Shown in pieces: positions 24,364 to 35,183 of a DNA stretch of 64,000 nucleotides. The DNA is taken from NCBI RefSeq assembly GCF_003426945.1, contig NZ_QURO01000004.1, positions 744,001-808,000 on the forward strand, written 5' to 3'. The stretch's first letter is position 1. Every line of letters starts with the position of its first letter. A model generated the notes under the pieces. That model ran no database searches. It saw nothing but the letters and a program-made list of their open reading frames with translations, and was not told where the DNA came from. Source of the stretch: Thermus sediminis. GTDB taxonomy: Bacteria > Deinococcota > Deinococci > Deinococcales > Thermaceae. The translations under genes were made by a program, and so were the position numbers.

Positions 24364-25536
24364 ATGAGAAAGATCGGCCTTCTGGTAGCAGGTGCAGCAG
24401 CCTTGGGGATGGCCCTAGGCCAGGCCAACGTCATCAAGATCGCCACCCAGTCCCCCCTCTCGGGGCCCCAGGCGGCTTTGGGGGAACAGATCCGCCTGGG
24501 GGCGGAGCTGGCCATCGAGGAGGCCAGGGCCCGCTTCAGGGCTTTGGGGTTTGAGCTCCAGCTGGTCCCCTACGATGACCAGGCCAACCCCGACGTGGGC
24601 GTGGCCAACGCCAACCGCATCATCAACGACCCCGACATCCTGGGCGTGGTGGGCCACCTGAACTCCGGGGTGGCCATCCCCGCCAGCGAGGTCTACGCCC
24701 GGGTGGGCCTGGTCATGGTTTCCCCGGCCAACACCGCCCCCCGGGTCACGGACCGCAGGCTGCCCAACGTGAACCGCATCTGCGGCCGCGACGACGTCCA
24801 GGGACCAGTGGGGGCGGAGTACGCCTTCAACAACCTAAGGGTTAGGAACGTCTTCGTCATCCACGACAAGACCGCCTACGGCCAGGGCCTGGCGGAGGAG
24901 TTCCGGAAGCGCCTCGAGGCCCTGGGCGGCAGGGCAGTGGGCTTCGTGGGCACCGAGGAGCAGGCCAACTTCGTACCCATCATCAACCAAATCCGCGCCG
25001 CCCGGCCCACCCCCGAGCTCATCTACTTCGGGGGCATCTACAGCCAGATCGGCCCCTTCGCCAAGCAGCTGAGGGAGCGGGGGGTCAGGACCCGGCTCAT
25101 GGGCGGGGACGGCCTGGACTCCAGCGAGTTCGTGCGCCTGGCTGGGAGGGAGAACGCCGCCGGCACCTTCTACACCACGGTGGCCGGTCCCGTTTCCGCC
25201 TTCCCCAAGGCCCGGGAGGTGGCCCAGAGGTTCCGCCAGCGCTACGGCAGGGAGATCGAGGGCTTTGGCATCTACGCCTACGACTCGGCCAACGTGATCC
25301 TCGCCGCCTTGGAGAACGCCATCCGGGCCGCAGGGGGCCGGAAGCCTACTCGGGAGCAGGTGAGCCAGGCGGTGCGCCAGCTGCGGATGGAGGGGCTCAC
25401 CGGAAGCATTGAGTTTGACGACAAGGGGGATAACCGGAAGGCCCGCTACTTCGTCATGCAGGTGGCCGAAACCGGCAACTGGGCGGAAAACCGGGTGATC
25501 CGGACCATTGAGATGGCAGCCCCCGGCTCCCGCTAG
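24364..25536 (+). CDS. livJ: Branched-chain amino acid ABC transporter binding protein
   Basis: A 390-residue secreted binding protein of the LivJ/Peripla_BP_6 family. The signal peptide (about 1-19, ending ALG-QA) precedes VIKIATQSPLSGPQAALGE, the standard mature start. GVVGHLNSGVAIPASEVY and the hinge segment VFVIHDKTAYGQGLAEEF are typical. Ligand choice among Leu, Ile, Val or other amides cannot be read directly. It has its own strong promoter and is followed by a large hairpin before the permease, which should leave it in excess over the membrane subunits. Confidence 0.94.
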   Translation: MRKIGLLVAGAAALGMALGQANVIKIATQSPLSGPQAALGEQIRLGAELAIEEARARFRALGFELQLVPYDDQANPDVGVANANRIINDPDILGVVGHLNSGVAIPASEVYARVGLVMVSPANTAPRVTDRRLPNVNRICGRDDVQGPVGAEYAFNNLRVRNVFVIHDKTAYGQGLAEEFRKRLEALGGRAVGFVGTEEQANFVPIINQIRAARPTPELIYFGGIYSQIGPFAKQLRERGVRTRLMGGDGLDSSEFVRLAGRENAAGTFYTTVAGPVSAFPKAREVAQRFRQRYGREIEGFGIYAYDSANVILAALENAIRAAGGRKPTREQVSQAVRQLRMEGLTGSIEFDDKGDNRKARYFVMQVAETGNWAENRVIRTIEMAAPGSR

Positions 25537-25547
25537 ACTTCGGGTGC

Positions 25548-25590
25548 CTGGCCCAAGGGGGGTGGCCTCCGGGCCACCCCCTTGGGCCAG
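25548..25590 (+). terminator. Large hairpin between livJ and livH
   Basis: The left arm (25548-25567, starting CTGGCCCAAG) pairs with the right arm (25572-25590, ending CTTGGGCCAG) over about 19 bp with one bulged G and a 4-nt loop. No T-tract follows. An intercistronic attenuator or 3' stabiliser of the livJ message is likely. Confidence 0.7.
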
Positions 25591-25604
25591 GGAAAGGAGG
25601 CACC

Positions 25605-26573
25605 TTGCTAGAGCAAATCCTAGCTCTCTTGCCCCAGGTCATCTTTGATGGTCTCGTCCTGGGCTTCGTCTACGCCATGGTGGCCCTGGGGTACACCATG
25701 GTGTACGGGGTCCTGGAGCTCATCAACTTCGCCCATGCGGAGATCTTCATGATTGGGGCCGTGGTGGGGGTGGAGGTCTTCCGCTACCTGGGCCCCCAAA
25801 TAGAAAACGGCCTCATTCTTCTCCTGGTGGCCCTGATCCTGGCAGGGGCCATCTCGGGGGCCACCGCCATCCTGGTAGAGCGCTTCGCCTACCGCCCCCT
25901 ACGGAAGCGGGGCACCACCAACCGCCTGGTCCCTCTGGTCACGGCCATCGGGGTCTCCTTCGTCCTCCAAGACCTGGTCCGCCTCATCGAAGGCCTTTGG
26001 CACAACGAGTTCTTCCTACGGATGCGCACCGTGGAGGACCTCGAGGGCTCCTTTGACCTCTTCGGGGGGGCCATCTTCGTCCAGAGCAAGTCCCTCATCG
26101 TCATCGTGGTCTCCATCCTCATGCTCCTGGGCCTCACCTACTTGGTGAACCGCACCAAGCTGGGGGTGGCCATCCGGGCCGTGGCCCAGGACCTGCAGAC
26201 CGCAAGCCTCATGGGCATCGACCCCGACCGGATCATCTCGCGCACCTTCCTCATCGGGGGCTCCCTGGGCGGGGTGGCCGGGGTCCTCTTCGCCCTGCAG
26301 TACACCATCATCACCCCCTATGTGGGCTTCCTGCCCGGCATCAAGGCCTTCACCGCCGCCGTCTTGGGCGGCATCGGCAACATCCCCGGGGCCATGCTGG
26401 GCGGGCTTGTCCTGGGGCAGCTGGAAAACTTTTTCGGCACCTATCTCCCCATCCTCACCAACGGCAACTTGGGCACGGAGTACAAGGACGTGGTGGCCTT
26501 CCTCCTCCTCGTCTTCATCCTTTTGGTGCGGCCCCAGGGCCTCCTGGGCCAGGTGGTGCGGGAGAAGGTATGA
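25605..26573 (+). CDS. livH: Branched-chain amino acid ABC transporter permease LivH
   Basis: A 322-residue inner-membrane permease. The LivH signature appears as GLVLGFVYAMVALGYTMVYG and NFAHAEIFMIGA near the N-terminus, and the EAA-like loop includes RAVAQDLQTASLMGIDPDRI, contacting the ATPases. The start is TTG at 25605 with AAAGGAGG 5 nt upstream (25592-25599), so the unusual codon is well supported. Its TGA overlaps livM (ATGA, 26570-26573). Confidence 0.94.
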   Translation: MLEQILALLPQVIFDGLVLGFVYAMVALGYTMVYGVLELINFAHAEIFMIGAVVGVEVFRYLGPQIENGLILLLVALILAGAISGATAILVERFAYRPLRKRGTTNRLVPLVTAIGVSFVLQDLVRLIEGLWHNEFFLRMRTVEDLEGSFDLFGGAIFVQSKSLIVIVVSILMLLGLTYLVNRTKLGVAIRAVAQDLQTASLMGIDPDRIISRTFLIGGSLGGVAGVLFALQYTIITPYVGFLPGIKAFTAAVLGGIGNIPGAMLGGLVLGQLENFFGTYLPILTNGNLGTEYKDVVAFLLLVFILLVRPQGLLGQVVREKV

Positions 26574-27894
26574 GCGGGCTTTCCTTCCTCCTCAGCCTGG
26601 CCTATCTGGGCCTGGCCCTCTGGGCCCCCGGGGCCCTGAGCAACCTCTTCGGCCTAGGGGCGCTAGGGGCGACCGCCCTCTTGCGCCTCCCCCCCCAGAC
26701 CCGCATCCTTAACCTGGCCCTCCTCACCCTGGCCTTCACCCTGGGGCTCTGGCGCTCCGGCAACACCCTGGGCCTCATCGGCCTGGTGGGCATCCTGGTG
26801 GCCCTCTCCACCCTGCCCCGCATTCCCACCTGGATCCGGGCCCTCCTGGGCCTGGCCATCCTCCTCATCTCCGTACCCCTAGCGGGCTTCGCCAACACCT
26901 TCATCTTTGAGCTAGGCATCCAGATCGGCATCTACGCGGCCATGGCCCTGGGCCTCAACGTGGTGGTGGGCATGGCGGGGCTTTTGGACCTGGGCTACGC
27001 CGCCTTCTTCGCCGTGGGGGCCTACACCTGGGCCATCTTCGGCAGCCCCCAGGCGCAGAACTTCATGCAGGGGAACTTCCCCCTCCCTGGGGAGTACATG
27101 TACCCCTTCATGCTCATCGCCATCGTCACCACCGCCATCACCGGCCTCCTCATCGGCCTCCCCGCCGTCCGCCTTCGGGGGGACTACCTGGCCATCGTCA
27201 CCCTGGGCCTGGGGGAGGTGGTGCGGATCCTGGCCAACAACCTGGACCACCCCATCAACCTCACCAACGGCCCCCAGGGGATCACCCCGGTGGAGCGCCC
27301 CCCCATCGGCTGGTTTGAAGACCTCATAGGGTCCCTGGGGATCCAGCTGGACGCCACCACGGACTACCAGCTCTTCTTCTACCTCCTGGTCCTCCTCATG
27401 ATCGGGCTCGTGGTCCTCGTCAACCTCAACCTGGCCAACTCCCGCTTCGGCCGGGCCTGGGCGGCCATCCGCGAGGACGAGATCGCTGCCCGCTCCATGG
27501 GCATCCCCCTTCTGCCCACCAAGCTCATCGCCTTCATGACCGGGGCCGCCTTCTCCGGGGCCATGGGGGTCATCTTCGCCGCCCAGCGCACCTTCGTCTC
27601 CCCCGAGTCCTTCACCCTCCTCGCCTCCATCACCATCCTGGCCATGGTGATCCTAGGGGGGATGGGCTCCATCCCCGGGGCCATCCTGGGGGCCGCGACC
27701 CTCACCATCCTGAACCTGGACATCCTCAAGACCTTTAGCGAGTTCGTGCGCACCAACCTACCCCAGATCCCCAGCCAGGTGGACCCCGCCAAGTACGAGC
27801 GCCTGGTCTTTGGGCTGATCCTGGTGCTGATGATGATCTTCCGCCCCACCGGCCTCATCCCAGAAAGGCGCCACCGGGCGGAGATGGAGGAAGA

Positions 27895-27898
<4 letters not shown>
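26570..27898 (+). CDS. livM: Branched-chain amino acid ABC transporter permease LivM
   Basis: The second permease, 442 residues, longer than the family core. About 110 N-terminal residues form extra hydrophobic segments before the conserved part, which begins near YAAMALGLNVVVGMAGLLDLG. The cytoplasmic coupling loop is AIREDEIAARSMGIPLLPTKL. This kind of N-terminal extension is also seen in E. coli LivM. ATGA overlaps join it to livH and livG. Confidence 0.93.
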
Positions 27899-29402
<1,504 letters not shown>

Positions 29403-29406
29403 GGCC

Positions 29407-29436
29407 TTGCCCAACCCCGGGGGAGGCCGGTATAGT
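29407..29436 (+). promoter_or_regulatory. Promoter of the peptide transporter operon
   Basis: TTGCCC (29407-29412), an 18-bp spacer, then TATAGT (29431-29436). AAGGAGGA (29446-29453) precedes ATG 29457. GGCCT (29403-29407) and AGGCC (29424-29428) form a small inverted repeat overlapping the -35. Confidence 0.65.
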
Positions 29437-29456
29437 GGCAGGCGTAAGGAGGAAAC

Positions 29457-30965
29457 ATGCGCAGGTTTTTGGCTATCCTAGGCGTTTTGGCCCTCCCTTG
29501 GACCCTAGCCCAAGGGAGGCTGGTGGTGGCCCAGGGCACCGACCCCATCACCCTGGATGCCCCCCTGGCCCAGGATTCCCCCTCGGCCACCGTGGTCACC
29601 CACATCAGCGAGACCCTTTTCGAGCTCACCCCGGAAGGCCGGATCGTCCCCCACCTGGCCGAGGGGCACAGCTTCGCCGACGGGGGCCGGACCCTCACGA
29701 TAAGGCTCCGCCGGGGCATCACCTTCCACGACGGAACCCCCTTCAACGCCGAGGCGGTCAAGTTCAACCTGGAAAGGTTCGTCTCCCGGGAGCTGGCCAG
29801 CCCCTTCGCCTTCCTCCTCTCCGAGCTGGAGCGGGTGGAGGTGGTGGACAGCCACACGGTGCGCCTCCGCCTCAAAAACCCCTTCGCCCCCATCCTGGCC
29901 CACCTCACCCACAGCTCCACCGCCATGCAAAGCCCCACCGCCATAGGGCGCCTGGGGGCCCAGTACCGGGACAACCCCGTGGGCACGGGACCCTACCGCT
30001 TCCAGGCCTGGCAGAAGGGGCAGTACGTGGACCTGGTGCGCAACGAGAACTACTGGGGCCAGAAACCCGCCATCCCCCAGGTGCGCTTCGTTCCCGTGCC
30101 CGAGGGCACCACCCGGGTGGCCCTGGTGGAGACGGGGCAGGCCCACGTGGCCGTGCGCATCCCGCCCCAGGACATCCCCCGCCTCCAGGCCAACCGGGCG
30201 GTCCAGGTGGTGCGCAGCCCCAGCCTTAGGACCATCTACATCTACTTCAACACCCAGCGCCCCCCCTTCAACGACGCCCGGGTGCGCCAGGCCATGAACC
30301 ACGCGGTGAACCGGGAGGAGATCCTCCAGTTCGTCCTGGGCGGGATCGGCCGTGTTTCCGATGCCCCCATCGCCCCTGGCATCTTCGGCTACGCGCCCGT
30401 GGGCCAGTACGAGTTCAACCCCGGGCGGGCCCAGGAGCTTCTGCGCCAGGCCGGGGTGAGCACCCCCTTGCGCATCACCCTGCACTGCCCCACGGGCCGG
30501 TACTTCCAGGACATCCAGGTGTGCGAGGCCATCCAGGGCCAGCTCCGCCGCGTGGGGGTGGAGGCCACCATCCGGACCCTGGAGTGGGGGGCCTACCTCC
30601 AGGAGACCCAGCGCCCCTTGCAGGAGAACCGCATCCAGATGGCCATGCTGGGCTGGGGCGCGGTGACCGGGGACGCGGACTACGGCCTCTACCCCCTCTT
30701 CCACTCCAGCCAGTGGGCCCCGGGCTTCAACCGGGCCTTCTACAGGAACCCTGAGGTGGACAGGCTCCTCGCCCAGGCCCGTATCTCCACCCTGCCCCAG
30801 GGGCGCCAGTCCCTCTACAGGGAGGCCATGACCCGCATCTGGCAGGACGCCCCCTGGCTCTTCCTCCACTCCGAGCTCCAGGTCACGGCCATCCGGCAGG
30901 AGGTCCAGGGCTTCATCGTCCACCCCACGGAGCGTTACCTGGCCTACCAGGCCAGCTTCCGCTAA
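29457..30965 (+). CDS. Peptide/opine-type ABC transporter substrate-binding protein (family 5)
   Basis: A 502-residue exported binding protein of the DppA/OppA/NikA family. The signal peptide runs to about residue 18 (WTLA-QG), followed by LVVAQGTDPITLDAP, the usual beginning. The conserved ITFHDGTPFNAEAVKFNLER appears near 95-114 and NPVGTGPYRF near 176-185. Di- or oligopeptides are the commonest ligands, but glutathione, nickel and sugars are also bound by family members. The two permease genes follow after a hairpin; ATPase genes are absent. Confidence 0.9.
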   Translation: MRRFLAILGVLALPWTLAQGRLVVAQGTDPITLDAPLAQDSPSATVVTHISETLFELTPEGRIVPHLAEGHSFADGGRTLTIRLRRGITFHDGTPFNAEAVKFNLERFVSRELASPFAFLLSELERVEVVDSHTVRLRLKNPFAPILAHLTHSSTAMQSPTAIGRLGAQYRDNPVGTGPYRFQAWQKGQYVDLVRNENYWGQKPAIPQVRFVPVPEGTTRVALVETGQAHVAVRIPPQDIPRLQANRAVQVVRSPSLRTIYIYFNTQRPPFNDARVRQAMNHAVNREEILQFVLGGIGRVSDAPIAPGIFGYAPVGQYEFNPGRAQELLRQAGVSTPLRITLHCPTGRYFQDIQVCEAIQGQLRRVGVEATIRTLEWGAYLQETQRPLQENRIQMAMLGWGAVTGDADYGLYPLFHSSQWAPGFNRAFYRNPEVDRLLAQARISTLPQGRQSLYREAMTRIWQDAPWLFLHSELQVTAIRQEVQGFIVHPTERYLAYQASFR

Positions 30966-30973
30966 GGCCATCC

Positions 30974-31003
30974 CCCCGCGGGCGGTGGGAAGCCCCCGCG
31001 GGG
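30974..31003 (+). terminator. Hairpin between binding-protein and permease genes
   Basis: CCCCGCGGG (30974-30982) pairs with CCCGCGGGG (30995-31003) and is followed by CCTTTTCC. It sits in the 51-bp gap before the permease ATG, the same place as the hairpins in the TRAP and liv operons. Confidence 0.65.
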
Positions 31004-31016
31004 CCTTTTCCTGCCC

Positions 31017-31937
31017 ATGACCGCGTACCTCCTCCGGCGAGCCCTCATCGCCCTGCCCACCCTCTTTGGGGTGGTGGTCCTGGTCTTCCTCATGGTGCGC
31101 CTGGCCCCAGGGGACCCCGCTGTCCTCCTGGCGGGGGAGTTCGCCACCCCGGAGACCCTCGAGGCCATCCGGGCCCGCTACGGCCTGGACCGAAGCCTGC
31201 CGGAGCAGTTTCTCATCTACCTAGGGGCCCTGCTCCGGGGCGACCTGGGGGAGTCCGCCCGAAGCCGCCGCCCCGTGCTGGAGGAGCTCAAGACCTACTT
31301 CCCCAACACCCTGGAGCTGGCCTCAGCCGCCATCCTGGTGGCCGTGCTCACCGGGATTCCCCTGGGCATCCTGGCCGCCCTGAGGCCGGGAAGCGGCCTG
31401 GACCTCTCGGTGATGGTCCTGGCCCTCCTCGGGGTCTCCATGCCCGTCTTCTGGTTCGGCCTTCTCGCCATCCTCATCTTCTCCGTGGAGCTGGGCTGGT
31501 TCCCTGTGGCGGGGAAGGGGACCTTGGCCCACCTGGTCCTCCCCGCCATCACCCTAGGGATCAACGCCACCGCCCTTCTTGCCCGCATGACCCGGGGGAC
31601 CCTCCTGGAGGTCCTCTCCCAGGACTACATCCGCACCGCCCGGGCCAAGGGGCTCGCCGAGCGGGTGGTCGTCTTCAAGCACGCCCTGAGAAACGCCCTG
31701 ATCCCCGTGGTCACCGTGGTGGGCCTGGAGTTCGGCACCCTCCTCGCGGGCGCGGTGATCACCGAGACCATCTTCGCCTGGCCGGGGCTGGGGCAGCTCC
31801 TCGTGGGCTCCATCCTGGCCCGGGACTACCCCGTGGTCCAGGGGGCTGTCCTCCTGGTGGCCATCACCTTCGTCCTCATCAATCTCTTGGTGGACCTCCT
31901 CTATGCCACAATAGACCCGCGGGTGCGCTATGACTAG
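31017..31937 (+). CDS. Peptide ABC transporter permease, DppB/OppB family
   Basis: A 306-residue membrane protein. The N-terminus LRRALIALPTLFGVVVLVFL is the standard DppB opening, followed by APGDPA and the coupling loop RTARAKGLAERVVVFKHALR (about 204-223). The C-terminus LLYATIDPRVRYD is also typical. No clear Shine-Dalgarno precedes ATG 31017. The stop overlaps the next start by 8 bp. Confidence 0.9.
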   Translation: MTAYLLRRALIALPTLFGVVVLVFLMVRLAPGDPAVLLAGEFATPETLEAIRARYGLDRSLPEQFLIYLGALLRGDLGESARSRRPVLEELKTYFPNTLELASAAILVAVLTGIPLGILAALRPGSGLDLSVMVLALLGVSMPVFWFGLLAILIFSVELGWFPVAGKGTLAHLVLPAITLGINATALLARMTRGTLLEVLSQDYIRTARAKGLAERVVVFKHALRNALIPVVTVVGLEFGTLLAGAVITETIFAWPGLGQLLVGSILARDYPVVQGAVLLVAITFVLINLLVDLLYATIDPRVRYD

Positions 31938-32949
31938 GCCCTGGCGCCGCTTCCGCCGCCACCGCCTGGCCCAGGCGGGCCTCCTCCTCCTCTCCCTCTA
32001 CCTCCTGGGGGCGCTCTTCGCCCCCTTCCTGGCTCCTTACGGCCCCTACACCCAAGACCTCCGCTCCGCCTACATCCCGCCCTTGGCGGGCCTCTCCTTC
32101 AGGGGGCCGGAGGGGGAGTGGGGGCTTTGGGTGAGCCCCGCCTTCCGCCACCCCCTCGAGGGGGTCCAGGTGCGCTGGGAGGAGAGGTACCCGGTGCGGT
32201 TTTTCGTCCGCGGGGAGGCCTGGACCTGGCTTGGGGTGAGGGGGGAGGTGCGGCTTTTCGGGGTGGAAGGACCCGCCCGCCTCCACCTCCTGGGCACGGA
32301 CGAGCAGGGCCGGGACCTCTTCTCCCGCATCCTCCACGGAATCCCCATCTCCCTGAGCATCGGCCTGGTGGCGGTGGGGATCGGCCTCCTCCTCGGCACC
32401 CCCCTGGGGGCCATCCCCGCCTACCTGGGGGGGAGGTGGGACCTCCTGGCCCAGAGGCTGGTGGACATCCTCCTGGCCTTCCCGGGCATCCTCCTGGCCA
32501 TCGTCCTGGTGGCCGTCCTGGGCCCGGGGCTTCTGAACGGGATGATCGCCGTGGGGATCGCCGCCGTCCCCGTCTACGCCCGCCTGGTCCGGGGGGTGGT
32601 CCTGAGCCTCAAGGCCCTGGACTACGTGGAGGCCGCCCGGGCCCTAGGGGCCTCCCACAGCCGCGTCCTCCTCCGGCACGTCCTCCCCAACGCCCTCACC
32701 CCCATCCTGATCCAAAGCAGCCTGCAGATGGCCATCGCCATTCTCTTCGCCGCCGGGCTGGGCTTCCTGGGCCTTGGGGCCAGGCCCCCAGAGCCCGAGT
32801 GGGGGCTGATGCTGGCCCGGGGGCGGGAGTACCTGGCGGTGGCCCCCCACGTGGCCACCTTCCCCGGCCTGGCCATCGTGGGCCTGGTCCTGGCCTTCAA
32901 CCTCCTAGGGGATGCCCTCCGGGACGCCCTGGACCCGCGCTCAAGGTAG
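31930..32949 (+). CDS. Peptide ABC transporter permease, DppC/OppC family
   Basis: A 339-residue permease. It has the family opening RFRRHRLAQAGLLLLSLYLL and the coupling loop EAARALGASHSRVLLRHVLP. Between TM1 and the GTDEQGRDLFSR motif (about 118-129) is a periplasmic insert of about 65 residues, longer than in minimal DppC proteins. No dppD or dppF ATPase gene follows, so ATPases must be supplied from elsewhere in the genome. Confidence 0.9.
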   Translation: MTRPWRRFRRHRLAQAGLLLLSLYLLGALFAPFLAPYGPYTQDLRSAYIPPLAGLSFRGPEGEWGLWVSPAFRHPLEGVQVRWEERYPVRFFVRGEAWTWLGVRGEVRLFGVEGPARLHLLGTDEQGRDLFSRILHGIPISLSIGLVAVGIGLLLGTPLGAIPAYLGGRWDLLAQRLVDILLAFPGILLAIVLVAVLGPGLLNGMIAVGIAAVPVYARLVRGVVLSLKALDYVEAARALGASHSRVLLRHVLPNALTPILIQSSLQMAIAILFAAGLGFLGLGARPPEPEWGLMLARGREYLAVAPHVATFPGLAIVGLVLAFNLLGDALRDALDPRSR

Positions 32950-32977
32950 GCTAAAGGAAAGGCCCTAGGGCATGGGG

Positions 32978-32983
32978 TATCAT
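32978..32983 (+). promoter_or_regulatory. Leaderless -10 (TATCAT) for the PrcB-like lipoprotein
   Basis: TATCAT ends 6 nt before the ATG at 32990. This spacing selects 32990 over the in-frame ATG at 32972 and places the lipobox at a normal distance from the N-terminus. Confidence 0.5.
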
Positions 32984-32989
32984 GGCCCC

Positions 32990-34039
32990 ATGGGTAGAGC
33001 CCTTCTCCTCCTCCCCCTTCTTCCCCTCCTCGCCGCCTGCCAGGTGCTGGAGGGCACGGGCTACCGGGTGGCCGAGGCCCAGCTCCTCTTCCCCGAGGCC
33101 ACGGAACGCTGGACCTACTTCTACGGCGAGCCCCGGGAGGTGCGGCTTGGCGGGAGGAGCCTGAGGCTGGAAAGCGCCACGGGGGAGAGCCTTTGGGCCG
33201 TCCCCGGGGCCCTTTGGGTGGACGGGAACCCTCTCCTAAGGGAGGTGGGCCCCGCCCTTAGGCTCCAGGTGGAGGCGGTGCGGGGGATCTCCGGGAGCCT
33301 TTTGGAGGTGCGCACGCAAACCCCCTTGCGCTCCAGCTGGCTTTACGACGGGGCGGGCTGGGTGCGCCTCACGGGAAACCTTAGGCAGGGGGAGAGGCGC
33401 GCCCTGGTCCAGCCCATAGGCTACCAGACCCCCGAGCTCCAGGCCTTCACCGGGAGCGAGGCCCGGGTCCTCCTGCGCGAGGTGCTGGCCCGGAGGGCCG
33501 GGCGGCAGGTGGTGGTCTTTGAGCTGGCCGAACCCCTCCTGAGGCCCCTGTCCCTGGACCCTGCCCCGGACTTCTACCGGGCAGGGGCCCTCCTGGTCCA
33601 GTACGGGCTTAGACTGGAGTTCGTGGCCCCTCCCCCTCCCCTCTTCCGCATCCTGGACCGAGGGACCAACGCCGCCTACCCGGAGACCGAGGCCCGGGCC
33701 TACCTGGCGGGGAACCCCACCCGCTTCGCCGAGGTCTGGAACCTGGTGGTGGGCAACCGCCTCCCCCGCCCCCCCGCCCCCCCCGTGGACTTCCGCACCC
33801 GGAGCGTGGCCGCCTTCTTCTGGGGGCTGAAGCCCACGGGAGGCTACGGGATAGAGGTCGTGGGGGTGACCTACGCCGGGGACACCGCCCGGGTGGTCCT
33901 GAACCTCACAAGCCCCAGGCCCGGGGCCATCGTCACCCAGGCCCTCACCAGCCCCTACGTGCTCCTGGAGCTGGAAAGGGTGCGCCGGGTGGTCTTCACC
34001 GATCCTGGAGGCAGGATCCTGGGGGAGGCCCGGGAGTGA
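32990..34039 (+). CDS. PrcB-like lipoprotein
   Basis: A 349-residue predicted lipoprotein: MGRALLLLPLLPLLAAC puts the lipobox Cys at residue 17. The C-terminal 100 residues contain AAFFWGLKPTGGYGIEV, then VVLNLTSPRPGAIVTQALTS and PYVLLEL, which match the PrcB C-terminal domain (protease complex subunit PrcB family, known beside the Treponema dentilisin protease). The long N-terminal region resembles nothing I recognise. It is convergent with folC and overlaps its 3' end by 44 bp. A role in envelope protein-protein contacts is likely, but the partner is unknown. Confidence 0.7.
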   Translation: MGRALLLLPLLPLLAACQVLEGTGYRVAEAQLLFPEATERWTYFYGEPREVRLGGRSLRLESATGESLWAVPGALWVDGNPLLREVGPALRLQVEAVRGISGSLLEVRTQTPLRSSWLYDGAGWVRLTGNLRQGERRALVQPIGYQTPELQAFTGSEARVLLREVLARRAGRQVVVFELAEPLLRPLSLDPAPDFYRAGALLVQYGLRLEFVAPPPPLFRILDRGTNAAYPETEARAYLAGNPTRFAEVWNLVVGNRLPRPPAPPVDFRTRSVAAFFWGLKPTGGYGIEVVGVTYAGDTARVVLNLTSPRPGAIVTQALTSPYVLLELERVRRVVFTDPGGRILGEARE

Positions 34040-35180
34040 GCCTTCCCAAAAGGACCCCCACCAGGTAGAGGGAGCCCGTGGCCAGAACGGGAAGCCCGTC
34101 CTCCCTCGCCCGCGCCACAGCATGGAGGAGGGCCTCCCAAGGGTCGGGGAGGAAGGGCGCCCCCAGCTTCCGCCCCAAGGCCCCCTCCCCCGCCAGGGTG
34201 TAGCGGACGCTCTTCGCCTTGGGGAGGAGGTGGGCTAGCACCCCCTTCACGTCCTTCCGGGGAAAGGCCCCGAAGAGGAGGTGGTAGGCGGCAAACTCCC
34301 GGGCCAAGGCCTGGGCGGCGGGGGGGTTGTGGGCCCCGTCCAGGTAGACCTCCACCCCCTCGAGGAGAAAGCGCTCCAGCCGCCCCGGGTGGCGGGCGGC
34401 CCTCAGCCCTTCGGCGATGGCCCCCTCGGGGAAACCGAGGAGGCGGAGGGCGGCAGAGGCCAGGCGGGCGTTGGCCTCTTGGAAGCCCCCCTTCAAGGAA
34501 GGGAGGGCGGGGAGGCTAAAGAGGGGGTCCTCGGGGTCCAGGAGGTGGAGGGGGGCCCCTCGGGAGCGGGCCACCTCCCGGATGACCCGTAGCCCCACCC
34601 CTTGGGCCCCCGTGACCACGGGGACCCCTTTTCGGATCGCCCCCGCCTTCTCCCGGGCCACGGCCTCGAGGCTCCCCCCCAGGGCCTCCAGGTGGTCCTC
34701 CCCCACGTTGGTGATCACGGTGAGGACCACCCGGGAAAGGGCGTTGGTGGCGTCCTTCTCCCCCCCCACCCCCGCCTCCACCGCCGCCAGGGCCACCCCC
34801 ACCTCCCGGAAGTGGCCGAAGGCCAGGGCGGTGGCCAGGTCAAAGAACCCTGGGGGCTCGGGGAAGGCCTCCTCCTTGGCCCAGCGGACGAAGGCCACCA
34901 CCCCCTCCTCGGGGATGAGGCCCAGGTGGGTGCGGATCCTCTCCCGGAAGTCCAGGAGGTGGGGGCTAGTGTAGGCCCCGTAGGGGAGGCCCAGGGCGCG
35001 GAAGGCGGCCTCCAGGTAGGCCACCACGCTCCCCTTGCCGTTGGTCCCCAGGACGTGGACCGCGGCAAAGGCCCCCTCGGGGTGGCCTAGGCGGGAGAGG
35101 AGGGCCCGCACCCTCCCCGTGCCCCTCGGGCCCTGCCGCCTCCTCCAGTAAAGCCAGTCCAAGGCCTCCCCGTAGGTCAT
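33996..35180 (-). CDS. folC: Folylpolyglutamate synthase / dihydrofolate synthase
   Basis: An ATP-dependent ligase adding glutamate to folates, of 394 residues. The P-loop is GTNGKGS near 46-52, followed by YTSPHLLDFRERIR, the family's second signature, and VGGEKDATN near the Mg site. The C-terminal Mur-ligase-like domain contains VYLDGAHNPPAAQ. ATG 35180 lies 3 bp after the tmrA stop, so it is co-transcribed with the ABC exporter. The last 44 bp overlap the convergent lipoprotein gene. Confidence 0.93.
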   Translation of the reverse strand: MTYGEALDWLYWRRRQGPRGTGRVRALLSRLGHPEGAFAAVHVLGTNGKGSVVAYLEAAFRALGLPYGAYTSPHLLDFRERIRTHLGLIPEEGVVAFVRWAKEEAFPEPPGFFDLATALAFGHFREVGVALAAVEAGVGGEKDATNALSRVVLTVITNVGEDHLEALGGSLEAVAREKAGAIRKGVPVVTGAQGVGLRVIREVARSRGAPLHLLDPEDPLFSLPALPSLKGGFQEANARLASAALRLLGFPEGAIAEGLRAARHPGRLERFLLEGVEVYLDGAHNPPAAQALAREFAAYHLLFGAFPRKDVKGVLAHLLPKAKSVRYTLAGEGALGRKLGAPFLPDPWEALLHAVARAREDGLPVLATGSLYLVGVLLGRLTPGPPPGSCLQDR

Positions 35181-35183
35181 GGC

